A stretch of DNA of 53,034 nucleotides, taken from contig JAEUHS010000092.1 in NCBI GenBank assembly GCA_016794035.1, positions 1-53,034 on the forward strand. The letters are read 5' to 3'. The notes under the pieces are model-generated. The model did no database searches and was not told where the DNA came from. It saw only the letters and a list, made by a program, of their open reading frames with translations. Shown here one piece after another: positions 1 to 9,292 of the stretch. Numbering within the stretch: the stretch's first letter is position 1; every line of letters begins with the position of its first letter. A program made the position numbers and the translations under genes. Origin of the DNA: Planctomycetota bacterium. GTDB taxonomy: Bacteria > Planctomycetota > UBA1135 > UBA2386.

Positions 1-1139
1 GTCATGCGCGCGGCGCGCCAGGCCGGGAACATGCCGCCGACGAGGCCGAGCACGCCGGCGAACACGATCGCCTCGACCATCACGCTGGCCGTGGTGCGGA
101 ACGCGAACGTGACCTCGGAGAAGGTCTGGTTCATGGTGCCGGTCTCGGCGCCCTGGAACGGCAGCACCAGCAGGCAGCCGACCACGCCGCCGAGCAGCCC
201 GAGCAGCACCGCCTCGCCCAGGAACGCGACGAAGATCGCGAACGGCCGGTAGCCGATCGCCTTCAGGATGCCGATCTCGTGTGTGCGCGCGCCGATCGCC
301 GACAGCATCGAGTTGGTGCCGGTGAAGACGGCGGCGATGCCCATGACGACGGCGAGGAAGCCGCCGAGGATCTGGAACGTCAGCGACAGCCGCTGCGTCT
401 GGCTGGCGAGGTAGGTGCGTTCGCTCTCGACCTTCGGCTGCAGGCGCAGGTCGTCGTCGTAGCGGGCCTCGATCGCCGCGAGGTCGGTGCCGGGCGCGAC
501 CTTGGCGATCACGCGGCTGCGCACGGGCCGCTGCAGGGCCTGCGACAGGCGCTCGAGGTCGCCCCAGATCTCGCTCTGGTAGCCGCCCTTGCCCTCGAAG
601 GTGCCGACGATGCGGAACGACACGGTGTTGATGCGCAGCACGTCGCCGACGTTGCAGTCGGCGATGCGGCCGACGAGGCCGGCGCCGACGATCAGCTCGT
701 CGCTGCCGGGCGTGAAGCGCGTGCCTTTGGCGATGCGGATGTCGTCGCCGTGGATGGCGAACGTCATCGGCTCGACGCCGCGGATCGACACGTTGGTCTC
801 GCCGCCGTCGAACTTGCGCAGGCGCACCGCCAGGAACATCTCGGCGCTGGCCAGCGGCCTGCCGTCCTGGTCCTTCAGCACCTCGGGCACCTCCTTGGTC
901 AGGACCGCGCACTGGTCGCGCGTGATGCCCGATTCGCCTTCGGAGGTCGCGCCCTTGCGCAGGAAGATCGCGAGGTCGTCGCGGCCGCGCTCCTCGAACA
1001 GGGTCACGAAGCCCTGCTGCAGCGACAGCATTCCGGCGAGCACGGCGACGGTGGCGCCGATCGCGCAGATGGTCAGCAGCGTCGACGAGCTGCGCACGAA
1101 CAGGCTGCGCAGGTTGTAGCGGATCGGAACGAATGCCAT
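1..1139 (-). CDS. MacB/FtsX-family ABC transporter permease (partial, 3' end outside window)
   Basis: Inner-membrane permease of a MacAB-like exporter. The reading frame was deduced from the sequence: ATG at 1139-1137 overlaps the TGA of the upstream permease (TGATG). The visible 379 codons begin MAFVPIRYNLRSLFVR, followed by a first membrane segment (about residues 15-40), a large extracytoplasmic MacB-type domain, and three C-terminal membrane segments. The conserved cytoplasmic motif RTHEIGILKAIGY follows the second segment. The last visible residues (GMFPAWRAARM) are the usual end of this family, so only about ten residues are missing. It is probably a subunit paralogous to the 1139-2308 permease, both serving one ATPase. 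The substrate cannot be told from the sequence. Confidence 0.85.
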   Translation of the reverse strand, partial: MAFVPIRYNLRSLFVRSSSTLLTICAIGATVAVLAGMLSLQQGFVTLFEERGRDDLAIFLRKGATSEGESGITRDQCAVLTKEVPEVLKDQDGRPLASAEMFLAVRLRKFDGGETNVSIRGVEPMTFAIHGDDIRIAKGTRFTPGSDELIVGAGLVGRIADCNVGDVLRINTVSFRIVGTFEGKGGYQSEIWGDLERLSQALQRPVRSRVIAKVAPGTDLAAIEARYDDDLRLQPKVESERTYLASQTQRLSLTFQILGGFLAVVMGIAAVFTGTNSMLSAIGARTHEIGILKAIGYRPFAIFVAFLGEAVLLGLLGGVVGCLLVLPFQGAETGTMNQTFSEVTFAFRTTASVMVEAIVFAGVLGLVGGMFPAWRAARM

Positions 1140-2308
1140 CAGCCGACCTCCCGCAGTGCGCCGACCGTGGTGAGCTTCGCGGCCCGCCAGCCCGGCACGA
1201 GCCCCGACAGCAGGCCGATGGCGACGGCGATGCCGGCGCCGAGCAGCAGCGTGTTGGTGTCGAAGCCGAAGCCGGGGATGAACGCCGCGGTCGCGACCTG
1301 GAACGGCTTCTCGAGCACCAGGCCGAGCAGGACGCCGAGCCCGGCGCCGAGGCTGCACACCAGCAGCGACTCGGCGACCAGCAGCGCCGCGGACACGCCG
1401 TTGGTGAAGCCGAGCGCCTTCAGCACACCGAGATCGCGGGTGCGTTCGCGGCCGGCCATGATCATGGTGTTCAGCACCGCGAAGAAGATCGCGAACAGCA
1501 CCGCGCCGCCGACCATCTGCAGCAGCGTCGGCACGTCGCCGAGCATCGACACGAACTGCCGGTTGAACTCGGCCTCGGTGGTCGTCTGCACGCGCTGCGG
1601 ACCGTTCTCGAACATGCCGTCGACGGCCTGCTGCACGCCGAGCGGGTCGGTGCCGGGCGCCAGCCGCAGCACGTAGACACCGACGCCCTGCGGTCCGCTC
1701 GCGCCGCCGGTCTCGAGCGACTCGCGCAGGTAGTCGTAGTGGAAGTACATCGTCTGCTCGTCGATCGACGCCGAGCTGCTCTTGTAGAGGCCCGCGACGG
1801 TGAACTCCCACGGCCGGCCGTCGTTGCGGGTGAAGATCGTGCCGAGGATCGGCACCGTCTGGCCGACCTGCCAGTCGTACTTCCTGGCGAGCGCCTCGCC
1901 GACGACGCAGGCGGAGCGGTTCTTCGCGAACTCGTCGTAGCTGCCTTCGGCGATCGTGATCTCGGGGTAGCTCGGCAGGAAGGTCTCGGGGTCGATGCCG
2001 AACTGGGCGAAGAAGCCGCCCTTGTCCTGCTCGTAGCGGCCGCCGAACCACTGCCACTTGCAGATCGCCTCGATGCCGGGCACCGGCGCCATCTTCTGCT
2101 GGTAGCTGAGCGGCAGGTCGACGAACAGGCTGACCGCCGACTGCACGACCAGGCGGTTGCTGGCGGCGGCGGACAGGGTGCGCGTCAGCCCGGAGGTGAC
2201 CGCGTGCAGCATGCAGATCAGGAACACCGCGACCGCGACCGAGCCGATCGTCAGCAGCGAGCGCACCGGATGGCCGAGCACGTTGCGGAACAGCAGTCTC
2301 CAGGGCAT
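1139..2308 (-). CDS. MacB/FtsX-family ABC transporter permease
   Basis: 389-residue permease with an N-terminal membrane segment (about 10-40), a periplasmic MacB-like domain (about 45-260) and three C-terminal membrane helices. It carries the family motif ERTRDLGVLKALGFTNG and the ending PGWRAAKLTTVGALREVG. It follows the ATPase gene with a single base between stop and start, and its own TGA overlaps the start of the next permease. This spacing implies translational coupling of the whole operon. Two separate permease genes with one ATPase suggest a heterodimeric channel. The likely role is export of a lipoprotein, peptide or small molecule with the adaptor encoded upstream; the substrate is unknown. 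Confidence 0.9.
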   Translation of the reverse strand: MPWRLLFRNVLGHPVRSLLTIGSVAVAVFLICMLHAVTSGLTRTLSAAASNRLVVQSAVSLFVDLPLSYQQKMAPVPGIEAICKWQWFGGRYEQDKGGFFAQFGIDPETFLPSYPEITIAEGSYDEFAKNRSACVVGEALARKYDWQVGQTVPILGTIFTRNDGRPWEFTVAGLYKSSSASIDEQTMYFHYDYLRESLETGGASGPQGVGVYVLRLAPGTDPLGVQQAVDGMFENGPQRVQTTTEAEFNRQFVSMLGDVPTLLQMVGGAVLFAIFFAVLNTMIMAGRERTRDLGVLKALGFTNGVSAALLVAESLLVCSLGAGLGVLLGLVLEKPFQVATAAFIPGFGFDTNTLLLGAGIAVAIGLLSGLVPGWRAAKLTTVGALREVG

Positions 2309-2309
2309 G

Positions 2310-3026
2310 TCAGCTCCTCCCGCCGGTGCCCGTCGCCTTGCGGTTGTCGTCGATGCGGCCGAGCTTGCCCTTGTCGAGGTGGATCACCTTGTCGGCGTAG
2401 CCGGCGGCCTGCGGGTCGTGCGTGACCATCAGGATCGTCTTGTGCAGCTCGCGGTTGAGGCGCTGCAGCAGGTCGAGCACCGCGTCGGCGGTGGTGCGGT
2501 CGAGGTCGCCGGTCGGTTCGTCGGCGAGGATCACCTGCGGATCGCTGGCGATCGCGCGCGCGATCGCGACCCGCTGTTCCTGCCCGCCCGACAGCTCGCG
2601 CGGCTTGTGGTCCATGCGATCGGCGAGGCCGACCAGTTCGAGCGCGCGTTCGGCCTGTTCGCGGCGCTGCTGCCGCGACAGCGGCGCCAGCAGCAGCGGC
2701 AGCTCGACGTTCTCGCGCGCGCTCAGCACCGGCAGCAGGTTGAAGCCCTGGAACACGAAGCCGACGTGCTCGGCGCGCCAGCGGGCGAGGCCGCTGCCGT
2801 CGAGGTCGGTGAGGTCCGTGTCGCCGACCACGACCTGGCCCGAGTCGGCGTGGTCGAGGCCGCCGACGAGGTTCAACAGCGTCGTCTTGCCGGAGCCGGA
2901 CGGACCCATCAGCGCGTAGAACGTCGCGCCCTCCATCTGCAGGTCGAGTTCGTCGAGCACGCGCAGCGCTTCGCCGCCGCGGTGGTAGGTCTTGGTGACG
3001 GAACGGATGTCGATCTCTGCGGCCAT
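2310..3026 (-). CDS. ABC transporter ATP-binding protein (LolD/MacB type)
   Basis: 238-residue cytoplasmic ATPase that powers the adjacent permeases. The Walker A is GPSGSGKTT, the signature [15 protein letters not shown], and the Walker [13 protein letters not shown] followed by the H-loop region [12 protein letters not shown]. The length and the [10 protein letters not shown] stretch after Walker A are typical of the LolD/MacB/FtsE branch. It starts 10 bp after the adaptor gene and ends one base before the first permease gene. It is assigned to the family only: LolD proper would pair with LolC/E, while the HlyD-type adaptor next door favours a MacAB-type exporter. Confidence 0.93.
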   Translation of the reverse strand: MAAEIDIRSVTKTYHRGGEALRVLDELDLQMEGATFYALMGPSGSGKTTLLNLVGGLDHADSGQVVVGDTDLTDLDGSGLARWRAEHVGFVFQGFNLLPVLSARENVELPLLLAPLSRQQRREQAERALELVGLADRMDHKPRELSGGQEQRVAIARAIASDPQVILADEPTGDLDRTTADAVLDLLQRLNRELHKTILMVTHDPQAAGYADKVIHLDKGKLGRIDDNRKATGTGGRS

Positions 3027-3036
3027 GGTTCGTCTC

Positions 3037-4452
3037 TCAGTTGTCGATCAGCCGCACGCGGCTGCCGTCCTGCAGGCTGGCGGGCGGATCGAGCACGATG
3101 CGCTGGCCGGCGGTGAGGCCGCCGTCGATCGCGACCTTGCCGCTGCGGCGTTCCCCGGCCTCGACGGCCGCGAAGCGCACGGTGTCGCGCTCGAGCACGA
3201 ACGCGCCGGTGCGGCCCGCGACCTGCACCAGCGCCTGCTCCGGCACGACGATGGCCCGCGGGGTGCCGGCGAGGTCGGTCGGCGCGGCCGCATCCGCGGC
3301 GCGGAACACGATGCGCACGCCCATCTCCGGCCGCAGCCGCTGGTCGCGCCGCGTCAGCCGCACGCGCACTTCGACGGTCGCCTTCTGCCGGTCGGCGGTC
3401 GGCCAGATGCGATCGACGGTGCCCTCGTAGCGGTCGTCGGGGAACGCGTCGAGGAACACGTCGGCGGGCGCGCCGACCTGCACCGACGACAGCGTCGTCT
3501 CCGGCACGTTGGCCTGCACCTCGAGCGAGTCGAAGTCGACCATCGTGCAGACCGCGCCACGTGCGTTGCCGCCGCCGACGACGTTGGGGGACACGACCTC
3601 ACCGACCTCGGCGTCCTTCAGCACGACGATGCCGTCGAACGGCGCCCGCACGTCGGTCTTGTCGAGCGTGGCCTGCGCCAGGTCGCGCGCGGCGGCGGCG
3701 ACGTCGCGCTGCGCGCGCGCGACCGCGAGGTCGCCGGCGGCGACCTGCAGCCGCTGCCGCGCGGTCTCGGTCGCGGTCTCGGTGCTGGCCACCGCGGCCG
3801 TCAGCGCCGCCAGCCGCGCGCGCGCGGCATCGAGGTCGGTCTGCGCGCGCAGCCGGTCGCGCGGCGCGCCGATGCCCGACCGCAGCAGGCCCTCTACCCG
3901 CTCGAGTTCGCCCTCGGCCCACTGCACGTTGGCCGCGGCCTCGTCGCGCTGGGCCCGGGCGGTGACGGTCGCCGCTTCCGTCTGCGCCAGTTCGGCCTGG
4001 CTGGTGGCCTGGGCGGCGACGCTGCGCTGCACCGCGGCCGTCGCGGCGGCGAGGTCGGCCTCGGCGCGCTGCAGTCCGGCGCGGTACTCGTCGGCATAGA
4101 GCCGGGCGACGATGTCGCCCTGCTTCACGACCGAGCCTTCGCGCACCGCCAGTTCGACGATGCGGCCGGGCACGTCGGACGACAGCGCGGCGCGGCGCGC
4201 CGCGACGACGTAGCCGTTCGCCGCCGTGCCGCGCACCGCCGCGGCGGCGGCCGGCGCCACTTCGCTGACCAGTACGGTGCGCACCTCGGGCAGCCGCATG
4301 CGGTCGACGAAGTCGGCCAGCGGACGCCAGAACAGCCAGGCGGCGGCGGCCGCGAGGCCCAACAGGGTGAGGCGGAGCGGCCAGCCGGCACCGCGGCGGC
4401 GGGGCGCGGCGGTCTTCTGGCCGCGTTCGATCTTCAGGGTCTGCAGGTCCAA
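3037..4452 (-). CDS. HlyD/MacA-family periplasmic adaptor of the ABC exporter
   Basis: About 471 residues. An N-terminal membrane anchor (WPLRLTLLGLAAAAAWLFW) is followed by a lipoyl-like half (PGRIVELAVREGSVVKQGD), a long Ala/Arg/Glu-rich coiled-coil hairpin, the second lipoyl half (VRAPFDGIVVLKDAEVGEVV) and beta-barrel and membrane-proximal domains. This is the membrane-fusion protein linking the ABC permease to the cell exterior. The start is uncertain: the frame stays open far upstream, antisense to the usp gene, so I chose TTG at 4452 (residues MDLQTLKIERG) as the last plausible start before the membrane anchor. No good ribosome-binding site is visible. It is the first gene of the exporter operon and diverges from usp. 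Confidence 0.85.
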   Translation of the reverse strand: MDLQTLKIERGQKTAAPRRRGAGWPLRLTLLGLAAAAAWLFWRPLADFVDRMRLPEVRTVLVSEVAPAAAAAVRGTAANGYVVAARRAALSSDVPGRIVELAVREGSVVKQGDIVARLYADEYRAGLQRAEADLAAATAAVQRSVAAQATSQAELAQTEAATVTARAQRDEAAANVQWAEGELERVEGLLRSGIGAPRDRLRAQTDLDAARARLAALTAAVASTETATETARQRLQVAAGDLAVARAQRDVAAAARDLAQATLDKTDVRAPFDGIVVLKDAEVGEVVSPNVVGGGNARGAVCTMVDFDSLEVQANVPETTLSSVQVGAPADVFLDAFPDDRYEGTVDRIWPTADRQKATVEVRVRLTRRDQRLRPEMGVRIVFRAADAAAPTDLAGTPRAIVVPEQALVQVAGRTGAFVLERDTVRFAAVEAGERRSGKVAIDGGLTAGQRIVLDPPASLQDGSRVRLIDN

Positions 4453-4488
4453 GAGACGGCGCGGGCTCGGGCGAGGGGTCGACAGGAT

Positions 4489-4500
4489 AGCGCATGCGCT
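4489..4500. promoter_or_regulatory. 12-bp perfect palindrome between divergent exporter and usp genes
   Basis: AGCGCATGCGCT reads the same on both strands and lies in the 84-bp region between the exporter adaptor start (4452, minus) and the usp start (4537, plus). Such a site could bind a dimeric regulator acting on both promoters, but palindromes built from GCGC are common at this GC content. No promoter hexamers are clear here. Confidence 0.25.
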
Positions 4501-4536
4501 CTCGAAATACCGCCGCCGGAGCGTATCGTGCGCGGC

Positions 4537-4995
4537 ATGGTGGCGGCGGTGGTACGACGCATCCTGGTACCCCTCGATCTCGGCGAGAGTCGCGCGCCCG
4601 GACTCGACTATGCGATCGGTCTGGCCGCGCAATTGCGCGCCGAACTGCTGTTGCTGGCCGTGGTCGACACCCCCGCGACGGTGCAGCTGATCGGCCGCCA
4701 TCGCGCGATGGCGAGCGGTGGCCGCGACTTCGACAAGGCGCTGCAGGAAGAGGTGCAGCAGATGCTGCAGCAGTGCGTCGACGAGGCGGCGACGCACGGC
4801 GTCAAGGCGCTCGGCCACCTGACCTTCAGCGAAGACGTCGAAGAGCAGATCCTCAAGGAGGCGCTGGTGCAGAAGGTCGACCTGATCCTGGTGCGGTCGC
4901 ACGGTCGCACCGGCATCATGAAGGCGCTGCTCGGCAGCACCGCCGGCGAGATCCTGAAGGCGGCGCCGTGTCCGGTGCTGGTGGCGCGCACGTGA
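4537..4995 (+). CDS. Universal stress protein (UspA family), ATP-binding type
   Basis: 152-residue single-domain Usp starting with MVAAVVRRILVPLDLGE. The C-terminal nucleotide-binding signature GRTGIMKALLGSTAGEIL fits G-2X-G-9X-G(S/T), the marker of ATP-binding members, and the protein ends with the typical PCPVLVA strand. Its stop codon overlaps the GTG of the downstream protease gene (GTGA), so the two are probably translationally coupled. Pairing a stress sensor with a Lon-like protease suggests a shared stress response, which is inference. A GTG at 4540 is an alternative start that changes the product by one residue. Confidence 0.9.
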   Translation: MVAAVVRRILVPLDLGESRAPGLDYAIGLAAQLRAELLLLAVVDTPATVQLIGRHRAMASGGRDFDKALQEEVQQMLQQCVDEAATHGVKALGHLTFSEDVEEQILKEALVQKVDLILVRSHGRTGIMKALLGSTAGEILKAAPCPVLVART

Positions 4996-7556
4996 AAGGG
5001 CCCTCGCGCGGCGGTGCGGGTGGCAGGCGGGCAGGGGCGCGGGGCGCGGGCGGCAAGCTGCCCGGCGGCAAGCTGCCCAAACTGCCGGCCGGCAAGCTGC
5101 CCGGTCGCGGGCAGCCGGCGAAGGCCGCGCGCCCGCCGGCACGCGCGCGCGCCGGCCGCGGCGGCGGCGGCCCGGGCCACGCGACGGCGCTGTTGTCGCC
5201 CGCCGAGCTGCGCTGGACCTGCCGGCCGATTCAGCCGTCGGGGCGGCCGCCGAAGGCCGCGTTCCTGCTCGGCCAGGAGCGGCCGATGGCGGCGCTGCGC
5301 ACCGGCCTGTCGATCCACGCGCCGGGCTACAACCTGTTCGTCTCGGGGCTGATCGGCTCCGGCCGCACCGCGGTCGTCGAACAGCTGCTGCGCGACATCC
5401 AGCCGGTCTGCCGGCGCGTGCCGGACCGCGTGTTCGTGCACAACTTCCAGGAGCCGAACCGGCCGCTGCTGGTGTCGCTGCCGGCCGGGCGCGCCGCGGC
5501 GTTCTGCGCCGAACTGCAGGAGCTCGGCCGCACGCTGCTGGCGTCGCTGGTGGCGGCGCTGCGGTCGCGCCCGCACCGCATGTCGCGCCGCGTCGTGCGC
5601 CGCGCCGGCAGCGGCCGCGAGCGGCGCATCATGGAGGCGCTGCAGCGGCAGGCGCAGAAGCAGGGTTGTGCGCTGGTGCGGTTCCAGGCGCAGAACGGCC
5701 TCGCGACCGCCGACATCTACCCGGTGGTGGAGGGCGAGCCGATCACGCTCGACGCGCTGTCGTCGCTGGTGATCGAGGGCAAGATCGAGGAACCGCAGCG
5801 CACGCGGCTGATGCAGCAGCGCGAGCAGCTGCTCGAGCGGCTCGACGAGGTCAACGAGCGCGTGCGAGAGGAACAGCATCGCGTCGAGGGCGAACTGCGC
5901 GCGATGGACCGGCAGCTGGCGTTCAAGGTCCTGCAGTCGCACACCAGGAACTTCCAGAGCCGCTGGCCGCAGGCCGAGGTCGCCGACTGGCTCGACACCG
6001 CCGGCGAGTTCGTCGAGCGCAACCTGCATCGCTTCCTCGGCGGCGACGGCGACGGCGAGGAGGACAACCACAAGCTCGTCGACGCGACCGCGATGCTGGC
6101 GGAAGAGCCGCGCATCGCCGAGTTCCAGGCCAACATCGTCAAGACCTCGCTGAACGACGCCTGCCCGGTCGTGATCGAGACCAACCCGACCTACGGCAAC
6201 CTGTTCGGCACCATCAGCGCGCCGGTCGAAGGCGCGGTGCCCGGACCCGCGAACGTGCATCCGGGCGCGATGCTGCGCGCCGAGGGCGGCTACCTGATCC
6301 TGCGCTGCCTCGACGTGGTGCGCGAGAACGGCGTCTGGCCGCAGCTGAAGCGCACGCTGCAGACCGGCCGGCTCGAGATCCGCGAGTTCGACCAGGGCGC
6401 CGGCACGCAGACCGGGTCGCTGCAGCCCGAGGCGATCCCGCTCGACATCAAGGTGGTGCTGATCGGCGAGCCCGGCGTCTACGAGCAGCTCGCCGCCGAG
6501 GACGCGCAGTTCCCGCAGATCTTCAAGATCCACGCCGAGTTCGACGGCACGATCGCGGTCGACGACGAGAACCTGACCCGCTACGCCGACTACGTGCATT
6601 GGTTGGCCGGCTCCGAGCGGCTGCGCCCGTTCGGCCCGGACGCGATGGCGGCGATCGCCGAGTACGGCGCGCGCGCAGCCGGCCGCCGCGATCGCCTGAT
6701 CACGCGCTACAGCGAGCTGGGCGACCTGGCGCGCGAGGCGGCGCATCTGTGCGAGCAGTCCGGTGCCGGCACCGTCACCCGCATGCACGTCGAACGCACC
6801 GTGCAGATGCAGCGCCGCCGGCACGACCTGCCGCAGGAGCTGACCGAACGCGACTACGAGTCGGGCTACATGCGGCTGTCGACCAGCGGCACGCAGCTCG
6901 GCCAGATCAACGCGTTGACGGTGCTCGACACCGGCACGATCGAGTTCGGCCGCCCGTGCCGCATCACCTGCAACTCTGGCGTCGCCACCGCGCAGCAGTC
7001 GGGCCTGGTCAACATCGAGGGGCTCGCCAACCTGTCGGGGCCGATCCACAACAAGGGCATCATGATCCTCGAGGGCTTCCTGCTGCAGGAGTTCGGCCGC
7101 GAGGGGCCGCTGTGCATGCAGGCGACGATCTGCTTCGAGCAGCTCTACAACGGCGTCGAGGGCGACTCGGCGTCGCTGGCGCAGCTGCTGGCGCTGCTCA
7201 GTTCGCTGGGCTCCGTGCCGCTGCTGCAGGAGCTGGCGATCACCGGCTCGGTCAACCAGAAGGGCGAGGTGCAGGCCGTCGCCGCGGTCAACGAGAAGAT
7301 CGAAGGCTTCTACCGGCTGTGCCGCGCGCGCAGCCTGACCGGCAAGCAGGGCGTCGTGCTGCCGCGCGCCAACGTCGGCGACCTGATGCTGGACCGCGAA
7401 GTCGTCGATGCGGTCGCGCGCGGCGAGTTCTCGGTCAGCGCGGTGGCGACCGTCGGCGAGGCGATCGAGACCTTCACCGGCATGGCGCCGAACGAAGTGC
7501 TGGCGCGCGTGCGTGCGACGCTGCAGCAGTTCCGCGAGATCGCCGGCCGCAGCTGA
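4992..7556 (+). CDS. LonB-like ATP-dependent protease (AAA_32 / Lon C-terminal proteolytic domain)
   Basis: 854 residues from the GTG that overlaps the usp stop. Residues 1-65 are basic and low in complexity, with three KLP repeats. An AAA_32-type ATPase region follows, with a P-loop reading GLIGSGRT (residues 119-126) in which Arg stands where Lys is usual; I believe Arg is normal in this subfamily. A helical coiled region (about 270-340) comes next. The C-terminal S16 protease domain has Ser726 in GDSAS and Lys769 in NEKIEG. The 43-residue Ser-Lys spacing matches archaeal LonB. It is predicted to be a soluble or membrane-associated quality-control protease like E. coli LonH/YcbZ, not classical Lon, since the Lon N-domain is absent. 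Confidence 0.92.
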   Translation: MKGPSRGGAGGRRAGARGAGGKLPGGKLPKLPAGKLPGRGQPAKAARPPARARAGRGGGGPGHATALLSPAELRWTCRPIQPSGRPPKAAFLLGQERPMAALRTGLSIHAPGYNLFVSGLIGSGRTAVVEQLLRDIQPVCRRVPDRVFVHNFQEPNRPLLVSLPAGRAAAFCAELQELGRTLLASLVAALRSRPHRMSRRVVRRAGSGRERRIMEALQRQAQKQGCALVRFQAQNGLATADIYPVVEGEPITLDALSSLVIEGKIEEPQRTRLMQQREQLLERLDEVNERVREEQHRVEGELRAMDRQLAFKVLQSHTRNFQSRWPQAEVADWLDTAGEFVERNLHRFLGGDGDGEEDNHKLVDATAMLAEEPRIAEFQANIVKTSLNDACPVVIETNPTYGNLFGTISAPVEGAVPGPANVHPGAMLRAEGGYLILRCLDVVRENGVWPQLKRTLQTGRLEIREFDQGAGTQTGSLQPEAIPLDIKVVLIGEPGVYEQLAAEDAQFPQIFKIHAEFDGTIAVDDENLTRYADYVHWLAGSERLRPFGPDAMAAIAEYGARAAGRRDRLITRYSELGDLAREAAHLCEQSGAGTVTRMHVERTVQMQRRRHDLPQELTERDYESGYMRLSTSGTQLGQINALTVLDTGTIEFGRPCRITCNSGVATAQQSGLVNIEGLANLSGPIHNKGIMILEGFLLQEFGREGPLCMQATICFEQLYNGVEGDSASLAQLLALLSSLGSVPLLQELAITGSVNQKGEVQAVAAVNEKIEGFYRLCRARSLTGKQGVVLPRANVGDLMLDREVVDAVARGEFSVSAVATVGEAIETFTGMAPNEVLARVRATLQQFREIAGRS

Positions 7557-7614
7557 CCGCGCACTCGCGAACGGCTGTGCGGCTGCCTGCTCCGGCTGCT
7601 AGACTCGCGGGTGC

Positions 7615-9249
7615 ATGCAGAAGAAGCAGCGGCCTGCTCCGGCGGCCCACTCCTCCCGGACCCCGAGCGGGCAGGTCGCGGCGGCCGTGGCGACGTTGCC
7701 GACCCAGCGCGAGCAGGCGCTCGGGCGTCTGGCCGTCGTGCTGCTGGCACTTTGGGCCGCCATGCTCGGGCTCACGCCGGTCACCGCGAACGACATCTGG
7801 CTGCAGATGAAGGTCGGCGCGGACGTGCTCGCGTCCGGCGAGTTCCCGACGACCGAGGTCTACTCGGCGACTGCCAGCGGTCGCCCGTTCATCGCCTACG
7901 AATGGCTGTCCAGCGTGCTCTTCCACGTCGTGGGCGACGGGCATCTCTGGGGACTCAGTGTGCTCTGCGCGCTCGTGTACGGCGGCGTCTTCTGCCTCCT
8001 CTACTTCGCGCTGGCGCCCGGGCTGCGTGCGCGGCCCTGGACGTTGCCGATGCTGGCGTTGGCGGTCTACCTGATCCACTTCCGCACCCAGATTCGGCCG
8101 CACATTCTGTCGGACCTGCTGCTGTGCGGTCTCGTCTTCGTGATCGAGCGGTGGCGCCGCGACCGCAAGTCCTCGCGGCTGATCGTGCTGCCGCTCGTGT
8201 TCGTGGCCTGGGTGAATGCCCACGGCGCCTACATGCTGGGCCTGGCCCTGCTGGCGGCCTTGACCGGAGCGGCGGCATGCATGTGGCTGCTGCCGATGGC
8301 ACGGCGAGCGAGTGAGCCGGGGGAACCCTACACCGCGCGGCAGGTTCGAGACCTCGGTCTGGTGACGATGGCCTGTGGCCTGGCGACCCTGGTGAATCCG
8401 TACGGCTATCGCATCTGGGTGCTCTCGCTCGATTTCGCGTTCGGCTTCCACTACTTCAAGGGCGACGTGATCGAATGGCGCTCGCCGTTCGCCATCCATC
8501 CGGAATCGGGTCAGTTCCTGTTCCTCGGGTGGGGCAGCTACTGGTTCCACCTCTATGCGGTCACGGTGGTCGGCTACGCCCTCCTGGCACTGGTGCGGTG
8601 GCGTCGGGTCTCCCTCTTCGATGCGGGGCTGCTGGCGACCAGCATCTACCTCTCCGTCACGGCCAATCGGTTCGTGACCTACGTGCCCATATTGGGCCTG
8701 GCAGGGGCGGTGCGCGGTGTTGGGGAGATCGTCAGGACGTGGCGGCCGCAGTGGGAACGCATCGACTGGTCCAGGGTGCACGCGGCGGGCGCCTGCCTGC
8801 TCATCGTGTTGGCGGGCGTTTGGGGCTACGTGTACGAGAGCGGCCAGTACCGCCCGGTCGGCGTCGGGGACGGCGGGCGCCATCCCGACGGAGCGATTGC
8901 CCACATCAGACGAACGGGCCTGCGCGGCACGGTGTTCAACAACTTCAGGGACGGTTGCTACATCGTCCATGAGCTCTACCCGGACGTGCGGCCGGTCATG
9001 GACTCCCGCATCGACATCTACGGCGGGGAGCTGTTTGCCGAGTTCCAGGCCGCCGAGAGAGGCGTTCCGGCCTTCCGGAGCTATCTCGACAAATACGACA
9101 TCGACCTGGTGCTGCTGCCGCGCGTCACGCACTGCGTAGACATCTTCTATTGGCTCGATGCGCAACCACGGTGGAAGAAGGTGTACGAGGATCCCTCCCC
9201 GGATGGCCGCGTGGATCCATGGAGCTACGTGCTGTATCGGCGCTCCTGA
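7615..9249 (+). CDS. Polytopic membrane protein, GT-C-like, function unknown
   Basis: 544 residues with about 8-10 hydrophobic segments from residue 40 to 410, then a soluble C-terminal domain (about 425-544). The first extracytoplasmic loop holds an acidic residue in NDIWLQMKVGADVLASGEF followed by a YEWLSS motif. This layout recalls GT-C glycosyltransferases that use polyprenyl-phosphate sugars, but I cannot assign an enzyme. The C-terminal part has VFNNFRDGCYIV and PVMDSRIDIYGG, seen in related hypothetical proteins. Codon choice is less GC-extreme than in neighbouring genes. It is convergent with the dynamin-like gene. TAGACT at 7600-7605 could be a -10 box giving an almost leaderless message. 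Confidence 0.75.
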   Translation: MQKKQRPAPAAHSSRTPSGQVAAAVATLPTQREQALGRLAVVLLALWAAMLGLTPVTANDIWLQMKVGADVLASGEFPTTEVYSATASGRPFIAYEWLSSVLFHVVGDGHLWGLSVLCALVYGGVFCLLYFALAPGLRARPWTLPMLALAVYLIHFRTQIRPHILSDLLLCGLVFVIERWRRDRKSSRLIVLPLVFVAWVNAHGAYMLGLALLAALTGAAACMWLLPMARRASEPGEPYTARQVRDLGLVTMACGLATLVNPYGYRIWVLSLDFAFGFHYFKGDVIEWRSPFAIHPESGQFLFLGWGSYWFHLYAVTVVGYALLALVRWRRVSLFDAGLLATSIYLSVTANRFVTYVPILGLAGAVRGVGEIVRTWRPQWERIDWSRVHAAGACLLIVLAGVWGYVYESGQYRPVGVGDGGRHPDGAIAHIRRTGLRGTVFNNFRDGCYIVHELYPDVRPVMDSRIDIYGGELFAEFQAAERGVPAFRSYLDKYDIDLVLLPRVTHCVDIFYWLDAQPRWKKVYEDPSPDGRVDPWSYVLYRRS

Positions 9250-9292
9250 CGAGGTGCCGGCGCGTCGGCAGCTCCCTGCAGACCGACGCGGA

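Noticed and set aside
279..5142. Long open frames on the opposite strand of the exporter operon (for example 279-1676 and 2992-4536 plus)
   Set aside because: They are antisense to well-supported ABC transporter genes, are Arg/Ala/Gly/His-rich and show no domain. At 70% GC stop codons are rare, so such shadows are expected.
4608..7049. 813-codon frame on the minus strand across the usp and protease genes
   Set aside because: Antisense shadow; the plus-strand frames show full Usp and Lon-protease motifs.
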